Shown here in pieces: positions 7,667-15,192 of a stretch of DNA of 64,000 bases. The first letter of the stretch is position 1; every line of letters begins with the position of its first letter. The position numbers were made by a program, and so were the translations under genes. This stretch comes from Ruegeria atlantica (lineage in GTDB: Bacteria; Pseudomonadota; Alphaproteobacteria; Rhodobacterales; Rhodobacteraceae): assembly GCA_013032095.1 (NCBI GenBank), contig WQBJ01000020.1:1-64000 (forward strand), read 5' to 3'. A model generated the notes under the pieces. It was given only the letters and a program-made list of their open reading frames with translations, was not told the DNA's origin and did not search any database.

Positions 7667-8608
7667 CTAGTCGAAACTGGCAAGCGACATGTCACCCAAA
7701 GAGTCCTTCATGTCATCAACGCCCAGCGACCGCAGGTAGGCCTCGGTCATTCGTAAATCCCTGTGACCCAAGAACTTTTTTATCAGCGATATGTTGTTTT
7801 TGTTTTTGGCCAAAGCACACGCGCAGCTGTGACGAAACCGATGGACATGGAACTTTTGACCGGACAGCCGTGATATTCTCTTTACCCAATGTTTCAGGCC
7901 ATGCTCAGTAAAGCGGCAGTCACGCGTATCAGATACCCACAGATATTCGCATTTGTAACCTCGTTCTTTTCGGGCCTTCAGATACTCGTCGATGCTCTGC
8001 AAGGCGACCCTGGCAACCGGAATGGTTCTGGTGAATTTGGATTTTGACGTTGACCCGTCCACTGCGATGGTGCCGTGTACCAGATCGATGCTGCTCATTT
8101 TCAACGTCAGCATCTCACCACGCCGCAGGCCGCAGTACAGAAACACGTTTACCATTGCCAGGTCTCTTCGCAACAGAAAAGCGTTTTTAGAATTTTGGGT
8201 GATCGCGGCGATAATCTTTTCGATCTCACGCCTCTTGAGCGCCCGATTGTCGTCGTAGATAGCTTTCGGCAGGCTTTCCAAATTGATCGGGTTCTTCTCG
8301 ATAATCTTCTGAATGCGCAGCCACTCAAAAAAGCACTTCAGCCGTCTGCCATATGTCTCCACGGTGGAGGCTTTGACACCGGTTCGCTTCATTTCCTTGC
8401 CCACCAGCCGCTTTCTGTTTTCAAGCCTTCTGAAAAACGTGGTCGAAGAAAAACACTTCAGATCATCTGCCGACCTGACTTCGGGCATTTGCCGCATAAA
8501 GTGCTTCCAGACTTCCCGATACCCCCGCAGGGTTTCGGGACTCAGCCGTCGCGTGTACTGGCATTCCTCTATGTATTCTTCAAACAGCTTTTGTAAATCG
8601 TGTTTCAT
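7667..8608 (-). CDS. Tyrosine recombinase/integrase
   Basis: The 313-residue protein has a core-binding domain (about residues 1-110: LSPETLRGYREVWKHFM, STVETYGRRLKCFFEWL) and a catalytic domain with Arg in YCGLRRGEML, HVHRFRHSCACAL, and GHRDLRMTEAYLRS with the nucleophile Tyr near residue 293. It is the third tyrosine recombinase within 3.1 kb. The second and third share a strand but are 425 bp apart and separated by the tRNA, so they are not the overlapping RIT trio type. The substrate site is unknown. Confidence 0.85.
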   Translation of the reverse strand: MKHDLQKLFEEYIEECQYTRRLSPETLRGYREVWKHFMRQMPEVRSADDLKCFSSTTFFRRLENRKRLVGKEMKRTGVKASTVETYGRRLKCFFEWLRIQKIIEKNPINLESLPKAIYDDNRALKRREIEKIIAAITQNSKNAFLLRRDLAMVNVFLYCGLRRGEMLTLKMSSIDLVHGTIAVDGSTSKSKFTRTIPVARVALQSIDEYLKARKERGYKCEYLWVSDTRDCRFTEHGLKHWVKRISRLSGQKFHVHRFRHSCACALAKNKNNISLIKKFLGHRDLRMTEAYLRSLGVDDMKDSLGDMSLASFD

Positions 8609-8722
8609 GGTACGAAGCGCAGCTCCATCCGGTTCAGGTTACGGCCACCAGGGAAGCCATTTGAGCCGTTGGGACGTGATGTACCCATGATACGAGCGCG
8701 GAGCATTCCACCCTAGATGGAG

Positions 8723-9877
8723 TTATGCCAGGAGCGGAGGGTAGGTTGAAAGAGAGAACGCGCGCAGCGGCTCCCCTTGGTGCATGACACGCAAAACAGC
8801 GCGGCGGTTGGGTTGGTTCTTGAGATCGGTGGCGGTAAAGGGTGGTAGCAGCTTCTCAAACAGCGGTGCATCCATCGCCCCTACTCTGAACACAACCATC
8901 GTACCGACATTGCCCAGAACGGCCTCACGCACCTCAGTATCTGCTTGTGAGAGATGCTGGTTGGCGAGCACGACCCCAAGACCATATTTGCGCGATTCAG
9001 ACAGCAGGTTGGTAAAAGACTGCGTGGTAAAGCTGGGGTACTCGTCGGCGTAGAGGAAAAAGGTACGCCGCGCCAACTCGGGCAATCCGTGGCGGGTGAA
9101 AGCGGCCAGCATCACGTTGGCGGTGATAAGGCCACCCATGATGTTGGCGACGTCCGCCCCCAGTTGCCCTTTGGCCAGGTTCACAATCAGCATCTGACCG
9201 GTATCCATCAGCGAGCGGAAGCGCAGCGGCTCCTTTGGCTCACAGAGCGCGGCGCGGACATTGGGATGTGCGAGAAATGCCCCGAGCTTGTTGGCGACCG
9301 ATTGCACCCCGTCCGCGCTCGACTGGTAATTCATGGCCGGATACTCATGTTGCCAGAACTGCCGTACCTGCGGGTCGCTGAGGCTCTGGCTTATCTGTCG
9401 CCGGAAGCCCTTGAAGGTGAAGAGCTTCATGATGTCGCGCAGATCGGCCTGCTCCTGCTCCAGAAGCGCCAGGATGGCGTAGCGCAGCAAATGTTCCATC
9501 CTAACCCCCCAAGCATCCGGCCACTGCTTTTTGAGCGCTTCCAACAGCCCCGAGGCAACCAGTGGCCGGTAGGTGGCAGAAACGCGCCTCAACGGGTTGA
9601 AGCCATACGGGCACTCGGGGTCGGCAATATTCCAATAGAGATGCGATGCGGGCAGCGTGTGGTGGAGCCCCTCGGCCAATGTCCCGTGCGGGTCGATCAG
9701 GCAGAACCCATGACGTTGCCACGCATCCTGTATGGCCATGTTGTGCATCAGGGTGGATTTGCCGGTGCCGGTTTGCCCAATCAGCAGGATATGAGACAGC
9801 CGGTCACGCCGCCCGATGCCAAAAGGGAACGGCGGTTTGTATCTTCTATAGGCCATGCCGAGAGTGGTTTTTGTCAT
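8723..9877 (-). CDS. TraG/VirD4-like conjugative ATPase without membrane anchor
   Basis: If started at the ATG at 9877 (a GTG at 9910 is possible) this is a 384-residue P-loop ATPase. HILLIGQTGTGKSTLMHNMA is the Walker A segment (about residue 33) and RTFFLYADEYPSFTTQSF holds Walker B (near residue 280). A following LANQHLSQAD segment fits sensor-like elements of TraG/TraD/VirD4 coupling proteins. These proteins normally dock DNA at a type IV secretion pore. Here there is no N-terminal membrane segment and no mating-pair genes nearby, so it may serve another element's machinery or be a cytosolic DNA pump. Plasmid-type small genes diverge from it. Confidence 0.7.
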   Translation of the reverse strand: MTKTTLGMAYRRYKPPFPFGIGRRDRLSHILLIGQTGTGKSTLMHNMAIQDAWQRHGFCLIDPHGTLAEGLHHTLPASHLYWNIADPECPYGFNPLRRVSATYRPLVASGLLEALKKQWPDAWGVRMEHLLRYAILALLEQEQADLRDIMKLFTFKGFRRQISQSLSDPQVRQFWQHEYPAMNYQSSADGVQSVANKLGAFLAHPNVRAALCEPKEPLRFRSLMDTGQMLIVNLAKGQLGADVANIMGGLITANVMLAAFTRHGLPELARRTFFLYADEYPSFTTQSFTNLLSESRKYGLGVVLANQHLSQADTEVREAVLGNVGTMVVFRVGAMDAPLFEKLLPPFTATDLKNQPNRRAVLRVMHQGEPLRAFSLSTYPPLLA

Positions 9878-10057
9878 GCTCGCATTCTCAGGCTTCTCCG
9901 CAGGCGGCACTAGCTACGGGTATCTCGTGGCATGACCCTAGCTAGTGCGCCTGCTGCGATGAGCACATCATGGGCAGAGATCAGTTCCAGCCCCGCATCG
10001 CCTTTCTCCGAGTGCGCGGGAATGTCTCCCGCGTGCTCGCCTGAAAGGAGATGTGCA

Positions 10058-10600
10058 ATGGGCACGACACAAACAAATAACAAAGCAAAAAACAGCGAAA
10101 TCATCGGCAGTGTACCGCGCTGCCAGATTTGCAGCTCTGAACGCGTGGTGAAAATTGCCGCCGTGTGTTGGAACCCGGACAGCGGTCTATGGGAAATAGA
10201 ACGTGTGTCCGATACGGCCCATTGTTTTGAGTGTGGGGCCAAAACGACCCTGAATTGGGTACAGGCTGACACACCGCCCCAGCTGCGTATTCGCGAACTC
10301 AATGACCGCTTCCGCACCACCGGCGTTGGCAACGGTTCGATCCTTATCACAAACGGCATCAAAGATGGTGGTGAGAGCTTTATGCGAGCCGTACTTGACG
10401 CGGTGCAGAGCTACGCGGATTTCAACGACGACAATGACCCGTGGGGCGAGCATGACTTTGGCTCGTTTGAAGTCGAGGGCGAGAAAATCTTCTGGAAATT
10501 CAACTACTACACCCCCGACCTCATGGCGGGCAGTGAGAATCCCGCCAACGAGATGCTCACCCACCGTATCCTGACCATCATGCTGGCTTCAGAGTACTAG
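10058..10600 (+). CDS. DUF3768 plasmid-type protein with N-terminal zinc-ribbon-like part
   Basis: Translation from the ATG at 10058, behind a GAAAGGAG ribosome site, gives about 180 residues. Near the N-terminus CQICSS and a later CFECGA form a CxxC...CxxC pair consistent with a zinc ribbon. From about residue 70, IRELNDRFRTTGVGNGSILITNGI and the acidic NDPWGEHDFGSFEVEGEKIFWKFNYY match DUF3768, which is common on alphaproteobacterial plasmids and integrative elements and has no known function. The next gene begins 3 bases after the stop, so the two are co-translated. Confidence 0.75.
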   Translation: MGTTQTNNKAKNSEIIGSVPRCQICSSERVVKIAAVCWNPDSGLWEIERVSDTAHCFECGAKTTLNWVQADTPPQLRIRELNDRFRTTGVGNGSILITNGIKDGGESFMRAVLDAVQSYADFNDDNDPWGEHDFGSFEVEGEKIFWKFNYYTPDLMAGSENPANEMLTHRILTIMLASEY

Positions 10601-10602
10601 GC

Positions 10603-10887
10603 ATGATTGAAGGGTATGAGCGGTTCAAGCTGACCTGGCAGGGTCACACGATCGAAGTCAGCTACCAGCGCAACTGGCTCAATTCCGGCTGGTGCCACCT
10701 TGAGCTACGATCCACTGAACCGCTGCCGGTCACGGCCACCGGCTATCGATCGTGCTTTATCGTGCTTGACGATACGCTCAGTCAGAACGACCTAAAGGTG
10801 CGGGTGCTGGCCTGGCTGGATGACGCCGCCACGAAACCCAAGTGGCAGCGCTTCCTGGCTGAGAACCGTCAATTGAAACTGTTTTGA
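10603..10887 (+). CDS. Conserved plasmid-type hypothetical protein
   Basis: This 94-residue protein of mixed charge begins 3 bases after the DUF3768 gene and shares its transcript. It contains ERFKLTWQGHTIEVSYQRNWLN and a C-terminal LAWLDDAATKPKWQRFLAENRQLKLF; the first part looks like a small beta-sheet domain and the end like a helix. I do not recognise the family. A clear terminator follows. Confidence 0.65.
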   Translation: MIEGYERFKLTWQGHTIEVSYQRNWLNSGWCHLELRSTEPLPVTATGYRSCFIVLDDTLSQNDLKVRVLAWLDDAATKPKWQRFLAENRQLKLF

Positions 10888-10912
10888 GCTACGTCGTCAG
10901 CTCTCTTTGGCA

Positions 10913-10941
10913 CGCCACCTGCTAGTCGGGTGGCGTTTTTT
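10913..10941 (+). terminator. Intrinsic terminator of the DUF3768 operon
   Basis: CGCCACC (10913-10919) pairs with GGTGGCG (10929-10935), followed by six T and then A. It lies 25 bases past the stop of the second gene. Bases 10942-11193 hold no gene. Confidence 0.85.
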
Positions 10942-11111
10942 ATTCTTGAGTGCCCATGCAGTGAAAGAATTTGCCTCGCAAAAACGTCATCACCTTCGGA
11001 ACTGTAGCTGCCACGCTGCCTCGGCGGCTCAATCATCTGAAAACCGGTTCATGGCTTCTGCCCCTCGGTATGGCAGAGACAAACATACCGGCTGGGTAGG
11101 AGCGTTTGGTG

Positions 11112-11133
11112 CCGGAACCTTTAAGGGTTCCGG
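11112..11133. promoter_or_regulatory. Near-perfect palindrome upstream of the XRE gene
   Basis: CCGGAACC and GGTTCCGG flank TTTAAG at 11112-11133, giving a 22-bp near-palindrome. It lies about 100 bases before the XRE-family gene and may be a regulator site or a transcript hairpin. Confidence 0.4.
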
Positions 11134-11193
11134 AAGACGCCCACCCGCCGCTTTGCCATCCCCCTACCTAGTGCCGCCCACGGTCACTTAGCT

Positions 11194-11220
11194 AGACTAG
11201 GCTTCATACCAGCCTAATCT
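11194..11220. promoter_or_regulatory. Candidate operator of the XRE-family gene
   Basis: AGACTAGGCT (11194-11203) and AGCCTAATCT (11211-11220) are inverted copies with 9 of 10 positions matching and a 7-bp spacer. The second arm ends 14 bases before the ATG of the XRE-family gene, so a dimeric repressor here would block its own transcription. Autoregulation is inferred from position and symmetry. Confidence 0.5.
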
Positions 11221-11234
11221 AAGACCACTTGTCT

Positions 11235-11570
11235 ATGACAACACAATTTGCCCATGACCTGCGCGTGGCGCGGCGCAAGGCGGGCCTCCTGCAAAGTGAC
11301 GTCGCGCATCTCTTAACGGCAAGCCGGACGGTCGTCTCTGACCTGGAGCATGGCCGGTACCGCCCGACCCTGGAGCAGACCGTCATGCTCTCGCTTATCT
11401 TCGGGCGCTCGTTTGAGAGCCTGTTTGATGAGTTGATGCGGGAGTGCCGCGGCCATCTCAACAAACAGCTGAAAACTTTGCCTGAACTCGAAGACCAGAC
11501 AGGACGCACGTTTAACCGCTCTGACTCACTGTCACGCCTGCAATCCTTTCTTACTAAAGAACAGGGATAA
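11235..11570 (+). CDS. XRE-family helix-turn-helix regulator
   Basis: The ATG at 11235 gives 111 residues (a TTG two codons earlier is less likely). FAHDLRVARRKAGLLQSDVAHLLTASRTVVSDLEHGRYRPTLEQ (about residues 5-50) is a typical XRE/Cro five-helix HTH, with QSDVAHLL and SRTVVSDLEHG as the two DNA-contact helices. The C-terminal 50 residues are helical and not recognised. Its TAA overlaps the ATG of the RuvC-like gene (TAATG), so the pair is translationally coupled. An inverted repeat just upstream is the probable operator. Confidence 0.8.
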   Translation: MTTQFAHDLRVARRKAGLLQSDVAHLLTASRTVVSDLEHGRYRPTLEQTVMLSLIFGRSFESLFDELMRECRGHLNKQLKTLPELEDQTGRTFNRSDSLSRLQSFLTKEQG

Positions 11571-12040
11571 TGGCAGCGCCTAGGGTGCTGGCGGTGGCCG
11601 TAGCCGCGCAAAGAGCCGCCTATGTCTGCCTTCAGGACAGGGAACTTGACGGCTGGGGCACCACCGAAGCGCCAAAACTGAGCGCCGATCTGGTCGGCTT
11701 TGTACAGGGAATAATCAATACTGCCAAACCAGACGTGGTGGTAACGGAACAATGCGGGACAGGCTGCCGCAAGGGTCAGCGAACTCAAGAGCTGATACGG
11801 TCAATTGCCCAACTCGCCAGTCACAACGCGGCGCTGGATATTTCCGTACCGCGTCCGCGCACTCACCCCTCAAAATACGAAGAAGCCGAAGCGTTGGCCG
11901 CGCGCTATCCGGAGATCGCGGGCTACCTACCCAAGCGAAAACGCCGCATCTTTGATAATGAACCCTACATGATGATCTTGTTTGAGGCGTTGGCGCTGGC
12001 GGAATGTGCGCGGACATTCGACCGGCGGCACGATGGTTGA
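11570..12040 (+). CDS. RuvC-like (RNase H fold) nuclease-related protein
   Basis: The 156-residue protein shows the order of a RuvC-like RNase H fold: a first strand RVLAVAVAAQRAAYVCL, then GWGTTEAP, a strand PDVVVTEQCGTGCRKG with an acidic residue after it, the helix QRTQELIRSIAQLA, and a conserved tail (YPEIAGYLPKRKRRIFDNEPYMMILFEALALA). The usual first-strand catalytic Asp is replaced by Ala (LAVAVA), so catalysis may be lost or use other acids. It is coupled to the XRE regulator by a one-base overlap. Relatives occur on alphaproteobacterial plasmids and islands. The fold assignment is by pattern only. Confidence 0.55.
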   Translation: MAAPRVLAVAVAAQRAAYVCLQDRELDGWGTTEAPKLSADLVGFVQGIINTAKPDVVVTEQCGTGCRKGQRTQELIRSIAQLASHNAALDISVPRPRTHPSKYEEAEALAARYPEIAGYLPKRKRRIFDNEPYMMILFEALALAECARTFDRRHDG

Positions 12041-12106
12041 CCATGCAATTTTACAGACCAACGGGCCACGTGAAAGGCTGGTGTGTGCACCATAGCGGAA
12101 ACAACT

Positions 12107-12132
12107 GGTGCCGCCCCCGCAGGGGCGGCACC
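12107..12132 (+). terminator. Hairpin after the XRE/RuvC-like pair
   Basis: GGTGCCGCCCC (12107-12117) pairs perfectly with GGGGCGGCACC (12122-12132) around CGCA, 66 bases after the stop. It is followed by TTCTC rather than a U run. Bases 12133-12457 hold no other feature that I can support. Confidence 0.65.
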
Positions 12133-12457
12133 TTCTCGGCGAGGTCGCAGTCCCCACCGAACTGGCACAAGGAGGTAGGGGCCGTTCATTGCCCCTGCCC
12201 CCATAGTGATAACCACAAACCGTTAGTAAAGAAGCATGACGGAAGTGTGTGTGCCAAAACCGTCCCGCAGCGTTTTTTGGGCTGAAAACCATTCGTTTGA
12301 AACGCTGCGTCCACAGAGCTTTGGAAGCGCGAAAATTTGACGAAATTCGTTAATTATCATATATTTAACCAACTTCCACACATACGGAGAAACGATAGAA
12401 TGGAATATAAAGTTCTTTGCGAAACGGCATGGGCCGCCTATGTCTAGTGGTATGGCT

Positions 12458-12784
12458 ATGAGTAACTTCAACACGCTTCAAGCAGCCAAGGAGCTGCAAG
12501 ATGCTGGGGTCGAGACCTCGCAGGCGGAAGCAATGGTCAACATGGTCGCGCAAGCATTGACCGATGGCTTGGCGACTAAGGAGGACGTGCGAGGACTCGA
12601 TACCAAGCTCGATAATAGTATTGCAGCACTCAGAAAGGACATGCAGGCGCTCAATACCAAGATCGACAACGGTCTTGAAAACGTCACGAACATAATGACC
12701 ATCCGACTCGGCGGCATCGTGATCGGTGGCATCGCTTTCCTGCAGGTTCTCAATCGGGTTTTTCCAGTTGTACCCACGCCGTAG
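12458..12784 (+). CDS. DUF1640-like coiled-coil protein with C-terminal membrane segment
   Basis: Started at the third ATG (12458), chosen because it aligns with the start of the relative at 22133, this is a 108-residue protein. NTLQAAKELQDAGVETSQAEAMVNMVAQAL is followed by a heptad-like stretch (LATKEDVRGLDTKLDNSIAALRKDMQALNTKIDN) and a C-terminal membrane helix (IRLGGIVIGGIAFLQVL). This is the layout of DUF1640/CCDC90-like small phage and plasmid proteins of unknown role. A shorter relative lies beyond the restriction genes, so the two bracket the island's modification region. Starts at 12440 and 12452 are possible. Confidence 0.7.
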   Translation: MSNFNTLQAAKELQDAGVETSQAEAMVNMVAQALTDGLATKEDVRGLDTKLDNSIAALRKDMQALNTKIDNGLENVTNIMTIRLGGIVIGGIAFLQVLNRVFPVVPTP

Positions 12785-12809
12785 CACCGGCTCTGTGCCC
12801 AAACACAAA

Positions 12810-12834
12810 GGCCATCCCTCGGGTGGCCTTTTTT
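12810..12834 (+). terminator. Intrinsic terminator
   Basis: GGCCATCC (12810-12817) pairs with GGGTGGCC (12821-12828, one G-T pair) and six T follow. The preceding CAAACACAAAG is also found before the terminator at 21914-21938, so the two ends of the modification region share a sequence block. Confidence 0.85.
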
Positions 12835-13002
12835 GCGCGTGATGGTCGTTTGTCGAAAGCGCGCGCCTGTAACAAAATGTGATAGGTAAACAACGCAATT
12901 CAAAGGGGAAATCAGGCACACATACCTGCTTATACCAACCTTATACACGGGCTTTAATATGTGAATATTGCTGAGTTCTCATCAATGGAGGACTTACATG
13001 CA

Positions 13003-13962
13003 ATGCACTACCTTTCACTCTTCTCGGGCATCGGCGGATTTGAACTTGGCATCGGGAACCGAGCCAACTGTGTCGGTTTCTCGGAGATCGACTGCCACGC
13101 TGAAAAAATCTACCGACGTCACTTCCCAGAGCACAGAAACTTCGGGGATATCACCACAATTGACCCGGCGGATTTACCACATCTTGACCTCATCGTCGGC
13201 GGGTTTCCCTGTCAGCCGTTCTCAAGTGCCGGAAAGCAGCTGGGATTTGCCGACGCGCGCGGAACGCTCTTTTTTGACATCGCTCGGATTACGCGGAAAA
13301 GGCAGCCACGCCTTCTTTTGCTTGAGAACGTCAAAGGGCTTCTATCTCACGACCACGGGCATACATTCGCTGCAATCCTCACCACGCTTGATGAATTGGG
13401 GTATGACTGCCAGTGGCAGGTGCTTAACAGCAAAGATTACGGCGTCCCCCAAAACCGCGAGCGCTTGTTCATTGTCGGATGTCTTAGAGGAACGCCCAGA
13501 CCGGAAGTATTTCCTCTCGCTGGCGGTAACAAGAAAGCTGGTTTACGTATCAAAACGATTGCGCACATGAGACGGTATCGGTGCAGCTACCAAACAGTTG
13601 ACGAAACCGGTATCTCCCCGACGTTGGTTACTGAACGCCAACCCTGTGTGATCGTCCCGGAAGCCACGAAGGAGGGCTATGCCAAAGCGTGTGTCGGACA
13701 GTCGATAAACCTGGCCGTACCCAATAGCCAAACTCGCCGAGGTCGAGTTTCTGATATAGCTCATACGCTTGATACCGGTATGCAGCAAAATACTCTGACT
13801 GAAAATGCCCCTGTTCGCCGTCTGACGCCAACCGAATGCGAACGATTGCAGGGGTTTCCTGACGGATGGACAAAAGGAGCCAGCGACACACAACGATACA
13901 AGATGCTTGGAAACGCTGTTACCGTAAATGTGGTACGCGCAATCGCGAGCCGTATAGCCTGA
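13003..13962 (+). CDS. Orphan DNA (cytosine-5) methyltransferase
   Basis: The ATG at 13003, behind GGAGG at 12988, gives 319 residues; GTG at 12961 or ATG at 12985 would lengthen it. The C5-methylase motifs come in order: LFSGIGGFELG (AdoMet binding), FSEIDCHA, GGFPCQPFSSAG with the catalytic Cys, LLENVKGL, PQNRERLFIVG, and MLGNAVTVNV at the end. The target-recognition region lies between about residues 180 and 270. No endonuclease gene follows; downstream are only an IS5 remnant and a gene-free stretch. It is therefore an orphan or the survivor of a lost restriction system. The recognition site cannot be read from sequence. Confidence 0.9.
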   Translation: MHYLSLFSGIGGFELGIGNRANCVGFSEIDCHAEKIYRRHFPEHRNFGDITTIDPADLPHLDLIVGGFPCQPFSSAGKQLGFADARGTLFFDIARITRKRQPRLLLLENVKGLLSHDHGHTFAAILTTLDELGYDCQWQVLNSKDYGVPQNRERLFIVGCLRGTPRPEVFPLAGGNKKAGLRIKTIAHMRRYRCSYQTVDETGISPTLVTERQPCVIVPEATKEGYAKACVGQSINLAVPNSQTRRGRVSDIAHTLDTGMQQNTLTENAPVRRLTPTECERLQGFPDGWTKGASDTQRYKMLGNAVTVNVVRAIASRIA

Positions 13963-14175
13963 ACATCTTTGAGCCGCCCGGAATGTTTGAACATGACGCC
14001 GGGTTCAAATCTGACTTTTCCAAGCGGTTCGGAGATTGCCCCTTGCGGTTTTTTCGACCCCGCTTGAACACCCACCGACCGGGAATGCGAAGCCGGTGAT
14101 GAGTAGAAAACGTAACCGGGAAAACCAACGCCGATTCATTGCCGAGAAACAGGCAACGGGACTTAGGGTCAGATT

Positions 14176-14400
14176 TCATAACCAGTAGATAACGGTTGCT
14201 GCGAGGGCGATGGCTGATAGGAAGACCTTTGGAGAGGGGGCATAGCGTGTCGCCACGCGCCTCCAATCCTTGAGTCAGCCGAACATGATCTCGATGCAGT
14301 TTCGTCACTTGTATCCGCGCTTGCCGTATTTGACCGGCGTCTTGCGTTGCTTTCGACCGGATCGGCAAGCGACTGTGAGCTTTGATCTTCTTAGCATTTG
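14176..14400 (-). pseudogene. Degraded IS5-family (IS427-like) transposase 3' fragment
   Basis: Read on the minus strand, the frame gives KTPVKYGKRGYK-stop-RNCIEIMFG-stop, then LKDWRRVATRYAPSPKVF and LSAIALAATVIYWL-stop. This is the well-known C-terminus of IS5/IS427 transposases, with the EIMFGRLKDWRR signature. Two TGA codons stand where Arg codons (CGA) are expected, and no 5' part is present, so it is a dead remnant. Possible degraded continuation runs to about 14560 in other frames. It separates the orphan methylase from the kinase and restriction genes and suggests IS-mediated rearrangement. Confidence 0.75.
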
Positions 14401-14601
14401 ACAAGCGCAACGGATCTTCGCGATAGGCAGGAACATCTGCCACAAGCGGGCAGGCAGGGCCTGCCAGCGGCAATCTTGTAGTGCATCCTCCGCACAAGGT
14501 CGGGGGTCCCTGCCGTGCGGGGGTGTCCGCAGGCATGAGCGCTAGACTTCTGACCATCCGCAGATGAAATTATCAAAATTTCAGCGCAGCCCCCCACATC
14601 T

Positions 14602-14625
14602 CTACATGAAACAAGTTTCATGTAG
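14602..14625. repeat. 24-bp perfect palindrome
   Basis: CTACATGAAAC (14602-14612) and GTTTCATGTAG (14615-14625) are perfect inverted arms around AA. It stands alone in a gene-free region about 570 bp before the kinase gene. It may be a dimeric regulator site, an element end, or a short hairpin. Confidence 0.65.
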
Positions 14626-15192
14626 ACGGTGTTCCAGTTCTCCTCTCACTATCCGAAAAACCGAGTCTGCTTGAATCCACATCGTGGCACAGATAGTCCC
14701 CAAAAGGAAAATTAGAGTTTCCGTTTAGAATCATCACTGTGAGGTATGCCTCAACGAAATGCGGTATCTGTATAGGGGTTTTCATCAAAACCAGAACTAA
14801 AACTAAAATGACCCCAGAAACGCCCCTTAGCACCGCTAAAAATTTGCTGGAAATGTAGCGAGAATGAATTTTGAGACGAAACATCCGCATCACTAGTTCC
14901 TCCCTGCATTGCGCCCGTGCCATTCATGAGCCGGATCGGTGACAGCCCCAGCTCTGACACCAGCATAGAAAGACGAAATGCGTCGGATGCGGGATGACAA
15001 ACAGCGCCCCAGTTGGAGATTGCGCAAATGTTCAAGGTCAACGAACGGGCTGTGCTGCGTGTTAGAAGAATTTGAGTAGCCGGTTATTACCGATAGAATC
15101 ACGTAGTCGAATGAAATAAAAAGAGAAAAGCCACTATGGCCAAAGTTGTGGGCGAAGATCGCCAATTTATTCACATGGAGAGGCGATAGCCA
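14626..15192. other. Gene-free AT-richer stretch before the kinase gene
   Basis: Only antisense or motif-free short frames are found. The region probably carries the promoter of the kinase/receiver operon. The start codon at 15193 has AGAGGCG about 10 bases upstream. Confidence 0.45.

Noticed and set aside
5558..8608. RIT-type trio of recombinases
   Set aside because: The three recombinase genes are on different strands and not overlapping, unlike RIT elements.
12440..12457. Upstream starts of the DUF1640-like protein
   Set aside because: The third ATG lines up with the related protein at 22133.
13919..14557. 212-residue minus-strand frame
   Set aside because: It is the wrong frame of the IS5 remnant; the transposase signature appears in another frame with stops.
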